Positions 27,505-36,810 of a stretch of DNA of 64,000 nucleotides are shown piece by piece. Both the position numbers and the translations under genes were made by a program. Each line of letters opens with the position of its first letter. The first letter of the stretch is position 1. The notes beneath the pieces are model-generated. The model had not been told where the DNA came from and ran no database searches. It was given only the letters and a program-made list of their open reading frames with translations. Origin of the DNA: Sphingomonadaceae bacterium PASS1 (lineage in GTDB: Bacteria; Pseudomonadota; Alphaproteobacteria; Sphingomonadales; Sphingomonadaceae); NCBI GenBank assembly GCA_002255985.1, contig NKIR01000001.1, forward strand, positions 676,914-740,913, given 5' to 3'.

Positions 27505-27762
27505 ATGCGTTTCGGTAAACTATCTCTCGCTGCTATCGCGGCCGCTTCGCTTGTAAGCGCCCCTGTAATGGCACAATCACTTTCGCCTGCTGCAAAGGCA
27601 GTTGGCGCTTCCAAGGTAAAGCGCGTTGGCGCGAACACTAAGGAAGAAAACAAGCTCGGTGGCGGAAGCGGCGTTATCGTTGCTGTTCTGGCTGCTGTTG
27701 CTGTCATCGGCGGTATCGTTATCGCAGCTGGCAACGACGACAACGCGCCAACCAGCCCCTGA
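27505..27762 (+). CDS. Small exported protein with C-terminal membrane segment
   Basis: An 85-residue protein beginning MRFGKLSLAAIAAASLVSAPVMA, a signal peptide with cleavage after AMA-like VMA (residue 23). The mature part is a basic linker, then a glycine patch and a single hydrophobic helix (VIVAVLAAVAVIGGIVIAA), ending in an acidic tail (NDDNAPTSP). The start has a strong site AAAGGAG. A strong intrinsic terminator follows, so it is a single-gene unit. Proteins of this layout recur in sphingomonads; I know no function for them. Confidence 0.65.
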   Translation: MRFGKLSLAAIAAASLVSAPVMAQSLSPAAKAVGASKVKRVGANTKEENKLGGGSGVIVAVLAAVAVIGGIVIAAGNDDNAPTSP

Positions 27763-27783
27763 GTTCTTCAGGAAATAAATTCC

Positions 27784-27814
27784 AAAAAGGCGGCCTTTGG
27801 GTCGCCTTTTTTTT
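27784..27814 (+). terminator. Rho-independent terminator after the small exported protein
   Basis: AAAAAGGCG-GCCTTTGGGT-CGCCTTTTTTTT: a GC stem flanked by an A-run and followed by eight T, 22 bases after the stop codon. The matching A-run lets it work in both directions, but the only gene facing it is upstream. Confidence 0.88.
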
Positions 27815-27880
27815 GATTCCAAACGTTAACGAGCACGATCTCCGCTCATGCGGACAATAACAATAACGGGAAATGCGATC

Positions 27881-28885
27881 ATGGCACAAAAACTCAACGT
27901 CTTGGTAACTGGAGGCGCTGGATATATTGGCAGCCACGCCGTGCTCGCTTTGATTGACGCTGGTCATCACCCTATTGTTATCGATAATCTGGTAACGGGC
28001 TTCCGTTGGGCCGTGGCTGAAGAGGCGGGATTCTACAATGGTGACATCAGTGATTCTGAGTTGGTGGGAAGCATCATTCGCGAGGAACATATCGACGCGA
28101 TCATGCACTTTGCGGGATCGGTGGTTGTGCCCGAATCTGTTGAAAACCCTCTCAAATATTACGATAACAATACTGCGAAAAGCCGCAGTTTAATTGAAAC
28201 CGCCATTTCAACCGGCGTCAAACACATGATTTTTTCGTCGACCGCGGCGACATATGGCATCCCCGAAACCAGCCCGGTGCGCGAAGATATGGCGACCAAG
28301 CCCATCAATCCGTATGGAACATCGAAATTGATGACTGAAATGATGTTGCGTGATGTCGCGGCGGCGCATGATTTCAACTATTGCGCGCTGCGTTACTTCA
28401 ACGTCGCGGGCGCCGATCCGCTGGCGCGCACGGGACAGTCCACTGTCGGCGCGACACATTTGCTCAAAATCGCGGTTGAGGCTGCCCTCGGCAAGCGGGA
28501 AAGCGTCAACGTTTTCGGCACTGACTATGCGACCGAAGACGGGACGGGCGTTCGCGATTACATCCATGTCAGCGACCTTGCTGCGGCGCACGTCATCGCG
28601 CTTGAGGCACTTATCGCCGACCCCGAACGAAGCCACACGCTGAATTGCGGATACGGCCATGGCTATTCGGTGATGCAAGTCCTTGATGCTGTCGACCGCG
28701 TAACCAACAAGAAATTGCGCCGCAAAATGGAAGGTCGGCGCGCCGGAGATCCTGACTCGCTGATTTCTGAAAACAGCGCGATCAAGGATCGCTTTGGTTG
28801 GGAACCACGCTACGACAATCTGGACCAAATCGTTCAGCACGCGCTGGCATGGGAACGCCGCCTGACAGATATTCAAAGCGCCTAA
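27881..28885 (+). CDS. galE: UDP-glucose 4-epimerase
   Basis: A 334-residue extended short-chain dehydrogenase that interconverts UDP-glucose and UDP-galactose, supplying galactose for polysaccharide. The N-terminal NAD motif is [11 protein letters not shown] (about residue 9-19). The catalytic Tyr and Lys are in NPYGTSK (near 150), and FNVAGADP and [10 protein letters not shown] complete the epimerase pattern. The start at 27881 is preferred over an ATG 33 bases upstream, because family proteins begin just before the NAD motif. It is followed after 43 bases by hslV on the same strand, probably by chance. Confidence 0.92.
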   Translation: MAQKLNVLVTGGAGYIGSHAVLALIDAGHHPIVIDNLVTGFRWAVAEEAGFYNGDISDSELVGSIIREEHIDAIMHFAGSVVVPESVENPLKYYDNNTAKSRSLIETAISTGVKHMIFSSTAATYGIPETSPVREDMATKPINPYGTSKLMTEMMLRDVAAAHDFNYCALRYFNVAGADPLARTGQSTVGATHLLKIAVEAALGKRESVNVFGTDYATEDGTGVRDYIHVSDLAAAHVIALEALIADPERSHTLNCGYGHGYSVMQVLDAVDRVTNKKLRRKMEGRRAGDPDSLISENSAIKDRFGWEPRYDNLDQIVQHALAWERRLTDIQSA

Positions 28886-28928
28886 GCCCTCTCTTGCGCT
28901 TTGGCGTCAATCGACCCATATCGAAAAT

Positions 28929-29495
28929 ATGGAAAATCACTCTCACGGAAATCCGTCCACTTGGTACGGTACCACCATATTGTCGGTGCGTAAAAACGGC
29001 AAAGTCGTCATCGCTGGTGATGGCCAAGTCTCCATGGGCCAAACGGTCATGAAGCCCAATGCAAAGAAGGTTCGTCAGCTGCATGACGGGTCCGTCATTG
29101 GTGGCTTTGCCGGTGCTACCGCCGATGCATTTACGCTGTTCGAGCGGCTTGAGCGCAAGCTGGAGCAGCATCGTGGCCAATTGATGCGCGCTGCGGTGGA
29201 ATTGGCTAAAGATTGGCGCACCGATAAATATCTGCGCAATTTGGAAGCCATGATGATTGTCGCTGACAAAGACGTGACATTGATCCTGACAGGCAATGGC
29301 GATGTGCTTGAGCCCAATGATGGCATCGCAGCCATTGGGTCTGGCGGAAATTACGCCTTGTCAGCAGCGCGTGCACTTGCGGATTATGAGGCAGACGCCG
29401 AAAAAATGGCGCGTCATGCCATGAAAATCGCGGCTGAAATCTGCGTGTACACCAACGATCAGCTGACCGTTGAGACGTTGGACAGCGCCGCATAA
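28929..29495 (+). CDS. hslV: ATP-dependent protease, proteasome-like subunit HslV
   Basis: Peptidase component of the HslUV (ClpQY) complex, 188 residues. A propeptide of 14 residues precedes the sequence GTTILSVRK, with the catalytic N-terminal Thr at about residue 15 exposed after processing. [16 protein letters not shown] and [18 protein letters not shown] are family signatures. No clear ribosome site is seen. hslU follows after 47 bases, forming the usual hslVU pair. It degrades misfolded and regulatory proteins under heat stress. Confidence 0.96.
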   Translation: MENHSHGNPSTWYGTTILSVRKNGKVVIAGDGQVSMGQTVMKPNAKKVRQLHDGSVIGGFAGATADAFTLFERLERKLEQHRGQLMRAAVELAKDWRTDKYLRNLEAMMIVADKDVTLILTGNGDVLEPNDGIAAIGSGGNYALSAARALADYEADAEKMARHAMKIAAEICVYTNDQLTVETLDSAA

Positions 29496-29542
29496 CACGG
29501 CAGTCACTTGAACGGCACCAGCAACTTCCCATCTAGGCAGTA

Positions 29543-30844
29543 ATGAAAAACGCTCTGACACCGAAAGCCATTGTGGCTGCTCTCGACGAACATATTATTG
29601 GCCAGGCCGACGCGAAACGTGCGGTTGCAGTGGCGCTGCGCAATCGGTGGCGTCGCCAGCGTCTCGGCGCGGATTTACGCGATGAAGTCACGCCAAAAAA
29701 TATCCTGATGATCGGTCCCACGGGGTGCGGCAAGACCGAGATATCGCGCCGCCTTGCCAAGCTTGCGGACGCGCCGTTTATCAAGGTAGAGGCAACCAAG
29801 TTCACGGAAGTTGGCTATGTCGGTCGAGACGTGGAGCAGATCGCCCGTGACCTGGCTGAAGAGGCTGTCCGTCTTGAGAAAGAACGCCGCCGCGAACATG
29901 TGCGTGAGGCCGCCGAAGCCGCAGCGATGGAACGAATTCTGAAGCCGTTGGCGGGTGATACCGCGAGCGAAGCCACGCGCGAAGCCTTTCGCCAGCGCAT
30001 TCGTGATCGCCACATGGACGATGTCGAAATCGAGATTGAAGTATCGGACAGCCCAACCACGCCGATGGAAATTCCCGGCATGGGCGGCAATGTCGGCATG
30101 ATCAACCTTGGCGAAATGATGGGCAAAGCCTTTGGCAAAGACAATCTGAAACGCCGCAAGATGAAGGTCCCCGACGCGTGGACCAAGCTCGTCGAGGAAG
30201 AGTCCGAAAAGCGCCTTGACCAAGACGACGTCAACCGCGCAGCTTTGGCGGACGCGGAAGCCAATGGCATCGTGTTCCTCGACGAAATCGACAAGATTGC
30301 CGTGTCGGACGTGCGCGGCGGTTCAGTCAGCCGTGAAGGCGTACAGCGCGACCTGCTCCCGCTGATCGAAGGCACCACAGTGGCCACAAAATATGGCCCA
30401 ATGAAAACCGACCATGTGCTATTTATCGCATCAGGCGCATTCCACATTTCAAAGCCAAGCGACATGCTGCCTGAATTGCAGGGTCGCCTGCCCATCCGTG
30501 TTGAACTGCGCGCATTGGAACATGCCGACTTCGTCCGTATCCTTTCGGAAACCCGCGCCAATTTACCGCAGCAATACACTGCGTTACTGGCGACTGAAGA
30601 GGTCACGCTCGAATTTAGCGATGATGCGATTGATGCCATCGCGCGCATTGCAGTGGACGTGAATTCAACCGTTGAGAATATCGGTGCACGGCGGCTGCAA
30701 ACGGTCATGGAAAAGCTGCTGGAAGATATCAGCTTCGATGCCGAAGACCGCAAGGGTGACGTAATCGTGATCGACGCCGACTATGTGCAAAAGCAGCTAT
30801 CGGGCATCGCAAAAGACACCGACCTATCCAAATATGTGCTTTGA
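29543..30844 (+). CDS. hslU: ATP-dependent protease ATPase subunit HslU
   Basis: A 433-residue AAA+ unfoldase that feeds substrates to HslV. Walker A is GPTGCGKTE (58-66), the pore-loop region [22 protein letters not shown] follows, the I-domain (about 110-230) is rich in charged helices, and Walker B is [11 protein letters not shown] (about residue 246). The sequence ends KYVL, close to the conserved C-terminus that docks into HslV. It is cotranscribed with hslV. A minus-strand open frame of similar length inside this gene is an antisense shadow. Confidence 0.97.
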   Translation: MKNALTPKAIVAALDEHIIGQADAKRAVAVALRNRWRRQRLGADLRDEVTPKNILMIGPTGCGKTEISRRLAKLADAPFIKVEATKFTEVGYVGRDVEQIARDLAEEAVRLEKERRREHVREAAEAAAMERILKPLAGDTASEATREAFRQRIRDRHMDDVEIEIEVSDSPTTPMEIPGMGGNVGMINLGEMMGKAFGKDNLKRRKMKVPDAWTKLVEEESEKRLDQDDVNRAALADAEANGIVFLDEIDKIAVSDVRGGSVSREGVQRDLLPLIEGTTVATKYGPMKTDHVLFIASGAFHISKPSDMLPELQGRLPIRVELRALEHADFVRILSETRANLPQQYTALLATEEVTLEFSDDAIDAIARIAVDVNSTVENIGARRLQTVMEKLLEDISFDAEDRKGDVIVIDADYVQKQLSGIAKDTDLSKYVL

Positions 30845-30883
30845 CGCTCTCTGCCTAAGCGGATTGTAAGGACAAAAGGAGCG

Positions 30884-33760
30884 TCAGCGCGAGCTTGGGG
30901 CGTCTTCATTCGCAGACTGAGGCGCAACAACAAGTTTCCAAGCCTTGTTTTTGACGAAATAGCGTTTCGCCAGTGATTGCAAGATCTCGGGCGTCACACT
31001 GTTATAATCACTGTAAAGCTTACCCAGTGCCGCGAAGCGTTCAGGATCATATGTCGACCCCTTGAGCTGGTTGAGCCAAAATGTGTTACCCGACGCCGCA
31101 CGCTCAATCGCTTGCTTTGTCGGCTCAACCGCACGCTGCAGTTCATCTGCACTTACTGGATTGGCGATTAAATCCGCGGCAACCGAATCCGCGAATGCAA
31201 AAAAGCGGTCAACGTCCGTTGGTTTCACCTGCGTATAGGCCATCAAATATCCACCGCTGTTGAAATCGACTGGCCAATTGGCGGCCATGTCGGGACTGTA
31301 GCTCGCTGCCTGCTCCGCCCGGAATTTCTCAAAAAACCGGTCACGGAAAATGGCCGCTAAAGTTTCCAGCTGCCGTCCTTCGGTGATGCCGGCAATTCCG
31401 CCCCCCGTGGGCCATGCCATCACCGCTGCTGCCTGATCACGCGCACCGCGATGCGTCAGGCGTATGGGAACCGTCGTCGGAGCGGGAAACCGGACATCGC
31501 GCGCTGCCGCAGCTGCGGGCAAAGGTGTACGCGGTGACAGCGCACCAAAGCTTTTTTCCAACGCAGCAACAGCCGCTGCCTTGTCGAAATCTCCAAAGAG
31601 AAGAACCTCAACCGGTCCCTGCGCCATCAGTGGTTTCCAGTAAGATTCAAACTTCGCTGCATCGACTTTCGAGACTTCCACCGGTGCCGCGGCTTTCCAG
31701 CGTGGGTCGTTATTACGCAGCAAATATTCCAGATCACGCTGCAACACGGAAGTCGCCGACATTTCGAAACTCGCATAACCGGACGTCGCGAGCGCCTTTG
31801 CCCGTTCAACCGGCGCCGGGTCCCAACCGGGATGTTCAAGCTTCGTGGCAATTAACGTCAACTGATCCGCAAGGTCATCAGGCCGCGTATTTGCGCCAAA
31901 CTGGAATGCATCATCGTCAATGGAGAAGTTGAGTTCAATCCGCCGCCCATTGACCATCTGGTCAATTTCCGTGCGCTTGAGTTTGCCAATGCCATTTTCC
32001 GGCAAGACGATCGGTCCTGCCCAAAGCAAGCTGCCTTTGTCAGGCGTGACGGCTTGGTAACCACGACCAAAACGGACGAGCACGCGAATCTGACCGCTTT
32101 CTGCCTTGTTCGGGTACAGCAATGCCCGCACGCCGTTCGACAACTCAAGCCGGGTCATTTGCAACCGCGAGACCGTCTCTTCGCTCACCAACTTGCCGGG
32201 TGCACCAAGCTTCGGCAACGCGGCAAAGCCAAGGGTGTTTTCGGATAAACGCGCAGTCGTATTGGCAGATACCGCGGCATTTAATGCGGCAAGCGCACGA
32301 TTGTCTGCGTCCGCGATCGGCGCGGGTGAAGACAGCATCAACCGTGAAGCGTCCGCCACGAAAAGCTTTTGGGTCGACGCCAGCAGCCGCTGCGGCGTGA
32401 ACTTGTCCTTCATGCCTTCATAGACCTGAACAACCGTTTTGGGCGCGGCCACCGTTTCCCGAATATCCACGGCATTGACGATATCGTCCGCTTGCTTCGC
32501 GGCGGCTTCAAACGGATAGCTGTCGAGCATTGTGCGCAAGGCATTTCCGAAAAGTGTTTTCTCACGCTCGATGTCTGCAACCGATGGTGGCGTGGCAATG
32601 GCATCAGCGATGACGGCGCGCACGTCACGCGTCGCCGCTTCCCATTTGTCGCCAACCGGGGTGACGGACACCAAAGTCGCGTCCGCTGTGCGCGAAATAT
32701 CTTCCTGTGCGATTTCAGCGAACAGATAATTGCCGCCACTGCGCGCCTGCACCTCAAGCCTGCGGTTGATGATCTGAAGCGCAAGGGCGTCGATCAACAA
32801 CTGCTCGTTATACGCAATCGTATCGTCGACTTTCCGCCAGGGGCGCAGGTACGCAATGCTGACGATGGTGGGCAATGTTGGCTCAATCAGCACACGCGTT
32901 GGTGTGCCTTGCGGCATTGGGTCGCCAAAGGCAGGCTCAGACGCGGGGGCGCCCTTCCCTTTCCAGTCGTTGAAATATTTCTGCACCAGATTGGCGAGCT
33001 GCGTGGGCTCAATATCTCCAGCCATCACGACGACGGCATTTTCGGGCCGATACCAGCGGTCATGAAAGGCGCTCAAACGTAAGGCGTCGGACGCCTGCAA
33101 TGTTTCAGGCGTGCCAATCGTCGACCGGTTTGCCAGCCGCTGCCCCTGAAACGCGTGCTGACGAAGGGCGTCGCTATAGACCATTTGCGCGCCGCTATTT
33201 TCGCGCAGCTCCGCAAGGACAATGGCGCGTTCGGCATTCAAAGCACTGGGCGAGATACGCGGATTGCGGATCATGCCCGAAATGATTTTGACCGACTCGT
33301 CGAGCTTTTCGGGCGTCGCATTGGGCAGGTCGAGCTTGTAGACCGTCTGCGTCGGGGTTGTTTGCGCGTTGCTGTCGCTGCCAAAGGTGACGCCGAACCT
33401 TTGCCAAATACGCTTAGCCTCACCATCGGGCACAAAGGTCGAACCACGGAAGGACAGATGCTCGATCAGATGGGCAAAGCCTTGCTCGTCATTGTTTTCA
33501 TGCAACGCGCCAGCATCGATTCGCACGCGGATGGACACTTGCCCAGCAGGCACATCATTTTTCTTCACCGCATAACGCAGCCCATTGGGCAGCACACCAA
33601 AGGTCCAAGTATCGTCGACCGGTACGTCGCTGCCCTCATATAGCCACGGAACTTTGGCCGCCTTTGCCGCGACCGTTGCAGCAGGCGCAACATTTTGTGC
33701 GTAAGCAGACGTGGACAGCAGCAGTGCTGCCAAAGCGAGCGATTGAGTGAATTTGCGCAT
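30884..33760 (-). CDS. M16-family zinc metalloprotease (pitrilysin-like, double domain)
   Basis: A 958-residue periplasmic or outer-membrane-associated protease. The start at 33760 gives a signal peptide (MRKFTQSLALAALLLSTSAYA) and a GGGGA site 7 bases upstream. The active half carries HLIEH at 97-101 and the third ligand Glu177 (NAERAI), the inverted zinc motif of the family with the expected 76-residue spacing. The C-terminal half is an M16-like domain without the motif, giving the clam-shell. It is a single-gene unit with a REP-like element upstream. Likely role is peptide turnover in the periplasm. Confidence 0.9.
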   Translation of the reverse strand: MRKFTQSLALAALLLSTSAYAQNVAPAATVAAKAAKVPWLYEGSDVPVDDTWTFGVLPNGLRYAVKKNDVPAGQVSIRVRIDAGALHENNDEQGFAHLIEHLSFRGSTFVPDGEAKRIWQRFGVTFGSDSNAQTTPTQTVYKLDLPNATPEKLDESVKIISGMIRNPRISPSALNAERAIVLAELRENSGAQMVYSDALRQHAFQGQRLANRSTIGTPETLQASDALRLSAFHDRWYRPENAVVVMAGDIEPTQLANLVQKYFNDWKGKGAPASEPAFGDPMPQGTPTRVLIEPTLPTIVSIAYLRPWRKVDDTIAYNEQLLIDALALQIINRRLEVQARSGGNYLFAEIAQEDISRTADATLVSVTPVGDKWEAATRDVRAVIADAIATPPSVADIEREKTLFGNALRTMLDSYPFEAAAKQADDIVNAVDIRETVAAPKTVVQVYEGMKDKFTPQRLLASTQKLFVADASRLMLSSPAPIADADNRALAALNAAVSANTTARLSENTLGFAALPKLGAPGKLVSEETVSRLQMTRLELSNGVRALLYPNKAESGQIRVLVRFGRGYQAVTPDKGSLLWAGPIVLPENGIGKLKRTEIDQMVNGRRIELNFSIDDDAFQFGANTRPDDLADQLTLIATKLEHPGWDPAPVERAKALATSGYASFEMSATSVLQRDLEYLLRNNDPRWKAAAPVEVSKVDAAKFESYWKPLMAQGPVEVLLFGDFDKAAAVAALEKSFGALSPRTPLPAAAAARDVRFPAPTTVPIRLTHRGARDQAAAVMAWPTGGGIAGITEGRQLETLAAIFRDRFFEKFRAEQAASYSPDMAANWPVDFNSGGYLMAYTQVKPTDVDRFFAFADSVAADLIANPVSADELQRAVEPTKQAIERAASGNTFWLNQLKGSTYDPERFAALGKLYSDYNSVTPEILQSLAKRYFVKNKAWKLVVAPQSANEDAPSSR

Positions 33761-33842
33761 TACAATCCCCATAACGGAACGAAGGCTTGACTGCACATGA
33801 ACGTCCGAAAAAAAAGCGGCTACTTCGTTTCAATCAGGGTGT

Positions 33843-33913
33843 CGTCATCCTGAACTTGTTTCAGGATAACATGCCACCATTGTTTGTTATCCCGAAACAC
33901 GTTCGGGATGACG
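33843..33913. repeat. REP-like inverted element, family A (copy 1)
   Basis: Two palindromic units facing each other: CGTCATCCTGAACTTGTTTC... (33843-33870) and GTTATCCCGAAACACGTTCG... (33886-33913). The unit ends are inverted copies (CGTCATCC / GGATGACG). It lies in the gap between the M16 peptidase gene and the CinA-type gene, and is the same family as 53470-53540 and 56638-56708. No direct duplication of flanks is seen here. Confidence 0.8.
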
Positions 33914-33936
33914 AAATATTTTTCCCGACATGGTGA

Positions 33937-34695
33937 CTAAATGCCACCATCGACGGAATCATAACCTAAACCACGCAAACCAAGTTTTAGCGCTTCGAGG
34001 CATTCAGCAAGTTTATCCGCGTCTGTTGTCCGGACAACGAAGTTCGCCCCAACTTTGCCTTCGCGGAAAAACGGGTAGCTGCCGATCTGGCAACCTTCAT
34101 GATGCTTTTCGGTGTCGCCCAGCAGTTTGGCAACTTCGCTTTCGGCCACCCAGCAGCCAATTTGTTGTGACAACAAGGGCGCGCCACCCTCCAATGTGCC
34201 GGTCAGGGCATCCAGCATACCGGCGGTGATATGCGGCACGCCAGCCATGATGAAAATGTTGCCGTGGCGAATACCGGGCGCGCCTGACATCTTGTTGGGA
34301 ATAAGGTCAGCGCCGTCGGGCACCCGCGCCATACGCAGGCGTCCCGGGTTAATGCCGCCACGCGTTTCATAATAGGCATGCAGGACGGCGCTTGCCTCTG
34401 GATGAATAACAACATCGACGCCGAGCGCCGCTGCGATCGCGTCAACGGTAATGTCATCATGCGTTGGGCCAATGCCGCCGGTGGTGAACAGATAGTCGTT
34501 GCGTGCCCGCAAGAGGTTCACCGCCTCTATAATGGCATCCATATCATCAGCCACCACGCGCACTTCGCGTAAGCGAATGCCTTGAATATTGAGCCAAAGC
34601 GCAATCTGGCTAACGTTTTTGTCCTGTGTTCGGCCAGAGAGGATCTCGTCGCCGATGATTACAAGCGCTGCGGTGTATATGCGGGAATCTGTCAT
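33937..34695 (-). CDS. CinA-type molybdopterin-binding-domain protein
   Basis: A 252-residue protein equal to the N-terminal (COG1058) half of CinA. The start at 34695 is chosen because family members begin YTAALVIIGDEILSGRTQDKN, which is next to it. TTGGIGPTHDDITVDAIAAALG (about residue 70) is the MoCF-fold signature. The C-terminal nicotinamide-nucleotide amidase domain is absent, as in many alphaproteobacteria where it is encoded separately. Full-length CinA acts as an ADP-ribose pyrophosphatase/NMN deamidase; the function of this short form is less clear. It is divergent from map. Confidence 0.85.
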   Translation of the reverse strand: MTDSRIYTAALVIIGDEILSGRTQDKNVSQIALWLNIQGIRLREVRVVADDMDAIIEAVNLLRARNDYLFTTGGIGPTHDDITVDAIAAALGVDVVIHPEASAVLHAYYETRGGINPGRLRMARVPDGADLIPNKMSGAPGIRHGNIFIMAGVPHITAGMLDALTGTLEGGAPLLSQQIGCWVAESEVAKLLGDTEKHHEGCQIGSYPFFREGKVGANFVVRTTDADKLAECLEALKLGLRGLGYDSVDGGI

Positions 34696-34757
34696 ACGCA
34701 CGCGATAGCATAATTCACCCCCTCGCAAAGTGCGGATTATTGCCTTATATCGCCCGC

Positions 34758-35585
34758 ATGGAACAATATGTACGCGTTACGCCCGAAGAGGCAATGCAGG
34801 CCCGCGACGGGGTCATCAAATTGCACGGGCCTGAGGGCTTTGATGGCATGCGCAAGGCTGGCCGCCTTGCCGCCGAAATCCTCGACGCATTGGTGCCGCA
34901 TGTCGTTCCGGGTGTCAGCACCGAGGAACTGGACAATATCGTACGCGAGATGACCATACGCGGCGGCGCGGTGCCAGCAACCCTTGGCTATCGCGGTTAC
35001 ACGCACAGCTGCTGCATTTCGATCAACCATGTCATTTGCCACGGCATTCCATCGGACAAGAAATTGAAGGACGGCGACATCGTCAACATCGACGTCACGC
35101 CGCAATTAAATGGCTGGCATGGTGACACGAGCCGTATGTTCCTCGTCGGCGACGTGCCGGTAAAGGCAAAGCGCTTGGTCGATGTGACCTATGAATGCCT
35201 GATGCTCGGTATCGAAGCCGCCAAGCCCGGCAACCGCGTCGGCGACATTGGCCACGCGATCCAGACCCACGCCGAAAAGCACCGCTATGGCGTCGTCCGC
35301 GATTTCTGCGGCCATGGACTTGGCCAATTATTCCACGATGCCCCCGAAATCGTCCATGTCGGCCGCCCCGGCACTGGCCCAGAGCTGCGCCCCGGCATGA
35401 TCTTCACGATTGAGCCCATGATCAACATCGGCAAGGCAGCAGGCAAAGTCCTCGACGATGGCTGGACGGCAGTCACGCGCGACCGTTCATTGAGCGCGCA
35501 ATTCGAACACAGCATCGGCATCACCGAAGACGGCTGCGAGATATTTACGAGCAGCCCCAAGGGGTGGCATCAGCCACCTTATTGA
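34758..35585 (+). CDS. map: Methionine aminopeptidase, type I
   Basis: A 275-residue cytosolic metalloenzyme that removes the initiator methionine. The start is ATG 34758 (MEQYVRVTPEEA), following an in-frame upstream codon at 34740 that would add only six residues. Metal ligands of the pita-bread fold are in INIDVTPQLNGWHGDTSRMF (two Asp), DFCGHGLGQLFH (His), IFTIEPM (Glu) and AQFEHSIGI (Glu). It is divergent from the CinA-type gene with 62 bases between the starts. Essential housekeeping function. Confidence 0.96.
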   Translation: MEQYVRVTPEEAMQARDGVIKLHGPEGFDGMRKAGRLAAEILDALVPHVVPGVSTEELDNIVREMTIRGGAVPATLGYRGYTHSCCISINHVICHGIPSDKKLKDGDIVNIDVTPQLNGWHGDTSRMFLVGDVPVKAKRLVDVTYECLMLGIEAAKPGNRVGDIGHAIQTHAEKHRYGVVRDFCGHGLGQLFHDAPEIVHVGRPGTGPELRPGMIFTIEPMINIGKAAGKVLDDGWTAVTRDRSLSAQFEHSIGITEDGCEIFTSSPKGWHQPPY

Positions 35586-35596
35586 GGTCTCTACCA

Positions 35597-35675
35597 CGTC
35601 ATGGTGAACGCGTTTCAGCATCTTACTTTTTGCACTAAATAGAAATTAAGACCCTGAAACAAGTTGAGGGTGACG
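35597..35675. repeat. Degenerate REP-like element, family A
   Basis: CGTCATGGTGAACGCGTTTC at 35597 on and CCCTGAAACAAGTTGAGGGTGACG ending at 35675 are diverged copies of the family A units in the same opposed arrangement, between the convergent map and argC genes. Several mismatches break the stems, so it looks like an old copy. Confidence 0.55.
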
Positions 35676-35694
35676 CGGTGTTAGATCCAATTGT

Positions 35695-36636
35695 CTAAGA
35701 CAACCGCAACCCAATCGTCTCGTCCAATCCGGCCATGATGTTCAGGTTCTGCACCGCTGCACCGCTTGCGCCTTTGCCGAGATTGTCGAGCAATGCCAGC
35801 AACCGCACTTGCGCGCCGTCAGGTGAGCCGAGGACGTAGAGGTCAAGCCTGTCAGACGGTGCTTGGTCGGCGCGGATCAGCAGTTCCGCTGGCGGCGCAT
35901 CCTGGTGTACTTTCACGACGGGGGATTTGGCATAATGCAGCGACAAGGCCGCACGCATTTCGTCGGGATCATCGCTGCCGGGCATGACCGAGATGGGCAG
36001 CGGTATTTCGACCACCATGCCACGGAACGCGCGCACCACGGCGGGGGAGAATATCGGCGCGAGGCCGAGCCCTGCATGTTGCTGCATTTCGGCCACATGC
36101 TTGTGGTTCAGATCAAGGCCATAGGTGCGAAAGCCGATATCCGCGCCGTCGCCGCCTTCGAACCGTTCAATCAATGCTTTCCCGCCGCCCGAATAGCCTG
36201 ATACCGCGTTGACGCTATAGGGCCAGTCTGCGGGGATTAAACCGGCAGCGACCAAGGGTGCAACCAGCCCCAAAAAGCCGGTGGGGTAGCAACCGGGGTT
36301 GCTGACAAGGCGCGAATTGGTAATTCGATCATGCTGGCCAGTGCGATATTCGGGAAAGCCATAGGCCCAGTTGGGGTTCACACGATGCGCGGTCGATGCG
36401 TCGATGATGCGCGTATGGCTTGACGTCGTCATTGCCACCGCCTCTTTTGCGGCATCGTCGGGCAAGCACAGGAGGACGAAGTCGGCGTCGTTCAATGCCT
36501 CGCGTTTTGCAGCGGGGTCTTTGCGTTTGTCATCATCGAGCGTGATGAGCGTAAATTCCGCGCGCCCAGCGAGCCGGTCCGCGATTTCAAGGCCAGTGGT
36601 ACCTGATGCGCCGTCGATGAAGATGCTCTTTGTCAT
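35695..36636 (-). CDS. argC: N-acetyl-gamma-glutamyl-phosphate reductase, type 2
   Basis: Third step of arginine synthesis, reducing N-acetylglutamyl phosphate to the semialdehyde with NADPH. It is 313 residues, the short type 2 form. The nucleotide-binding motif GASGTTGLEIADRL starts at residue 9. The active-site cysteine is in SNPGCYPTGF (about residue 110-119), with the conserved GYSGGGK loop after it. The family closes with a C-terminal LLDNLGKGASGAAVQNLN, the helix seen in all ArgC. It is a single gene convergent with map. Confidence 0.95.
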   Translation of the reverse strand: MTKSIFIDGASGTTGLEIADRLAGRAEFTLITLDDDKRKDPAAKREALNDADFVLLCLPDDAAKEAVAMTTSSHTRIIDASTAHRVNPNWAYGFPEYRTGQHDRITNSRLVSNPGCYPTGFLGLVAPLVAAGLIPADWPYSVNAVSGYSGGGKALIERFEGGDGADIGFRTYGLDLNHKHVAEMQQHAGLGLAPIFSPAVVRAFRGMVVEIPLPISVMPGSDDPDEMRAALSLHYAKSPVVKVHQDAPPAELLIRADQAPSDRLDLYVLGSPDGAQVRLLALLDNLGKGASGAAVQNLNIMAGLDETIGLRLS

Positions 36637-36664
36637 CTCAAATCACCCGCTCAAATAAGACCGA

Positions 36665-36782
36665 AGCCCTGAGCAGCGGGCGCGCAGCGATCGCGCCCGT
36701 CGAAGGGTGTTTATCGGCGGCAGCGTAAACCTTGAAGCACCCTTCGACAGACGCAATTGCTTCGCAACTGCTGCTCAGGGCT
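36665..36782. repeat. Long inverted-repeat element, family C
   Basis: AGCCCTGAGCAG (36665-36676) and CTGCTCAGGGCT (36771-36782) are perfect inverted termini. Inside, GTCGAAGGGTG (36699-36709) pairs with CACCCTTCGAC (36738-36748), and GGGCGCG-CAGCGAT-CGCGCCC forms another hairpin. The whole lies between argC and the NlpC/P60 gene. It resembles the palindromic pairs (REPIN-like) widespread in proteobacterial intergenic DNA. This is the only copy of this type in the window. Confidence 0.72.
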
Positions 36783-36810
36783 ACGGTGATTTCTGTAAGG
36801 AATTGGCGGA

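Noticed and set aside
29815-30753. 312-residue serine/arginine-rich minus-strand frame in hslU
   Set aside because: Its composition is the reverse complement of hslU coding sequence; no fold or start signal supports it.
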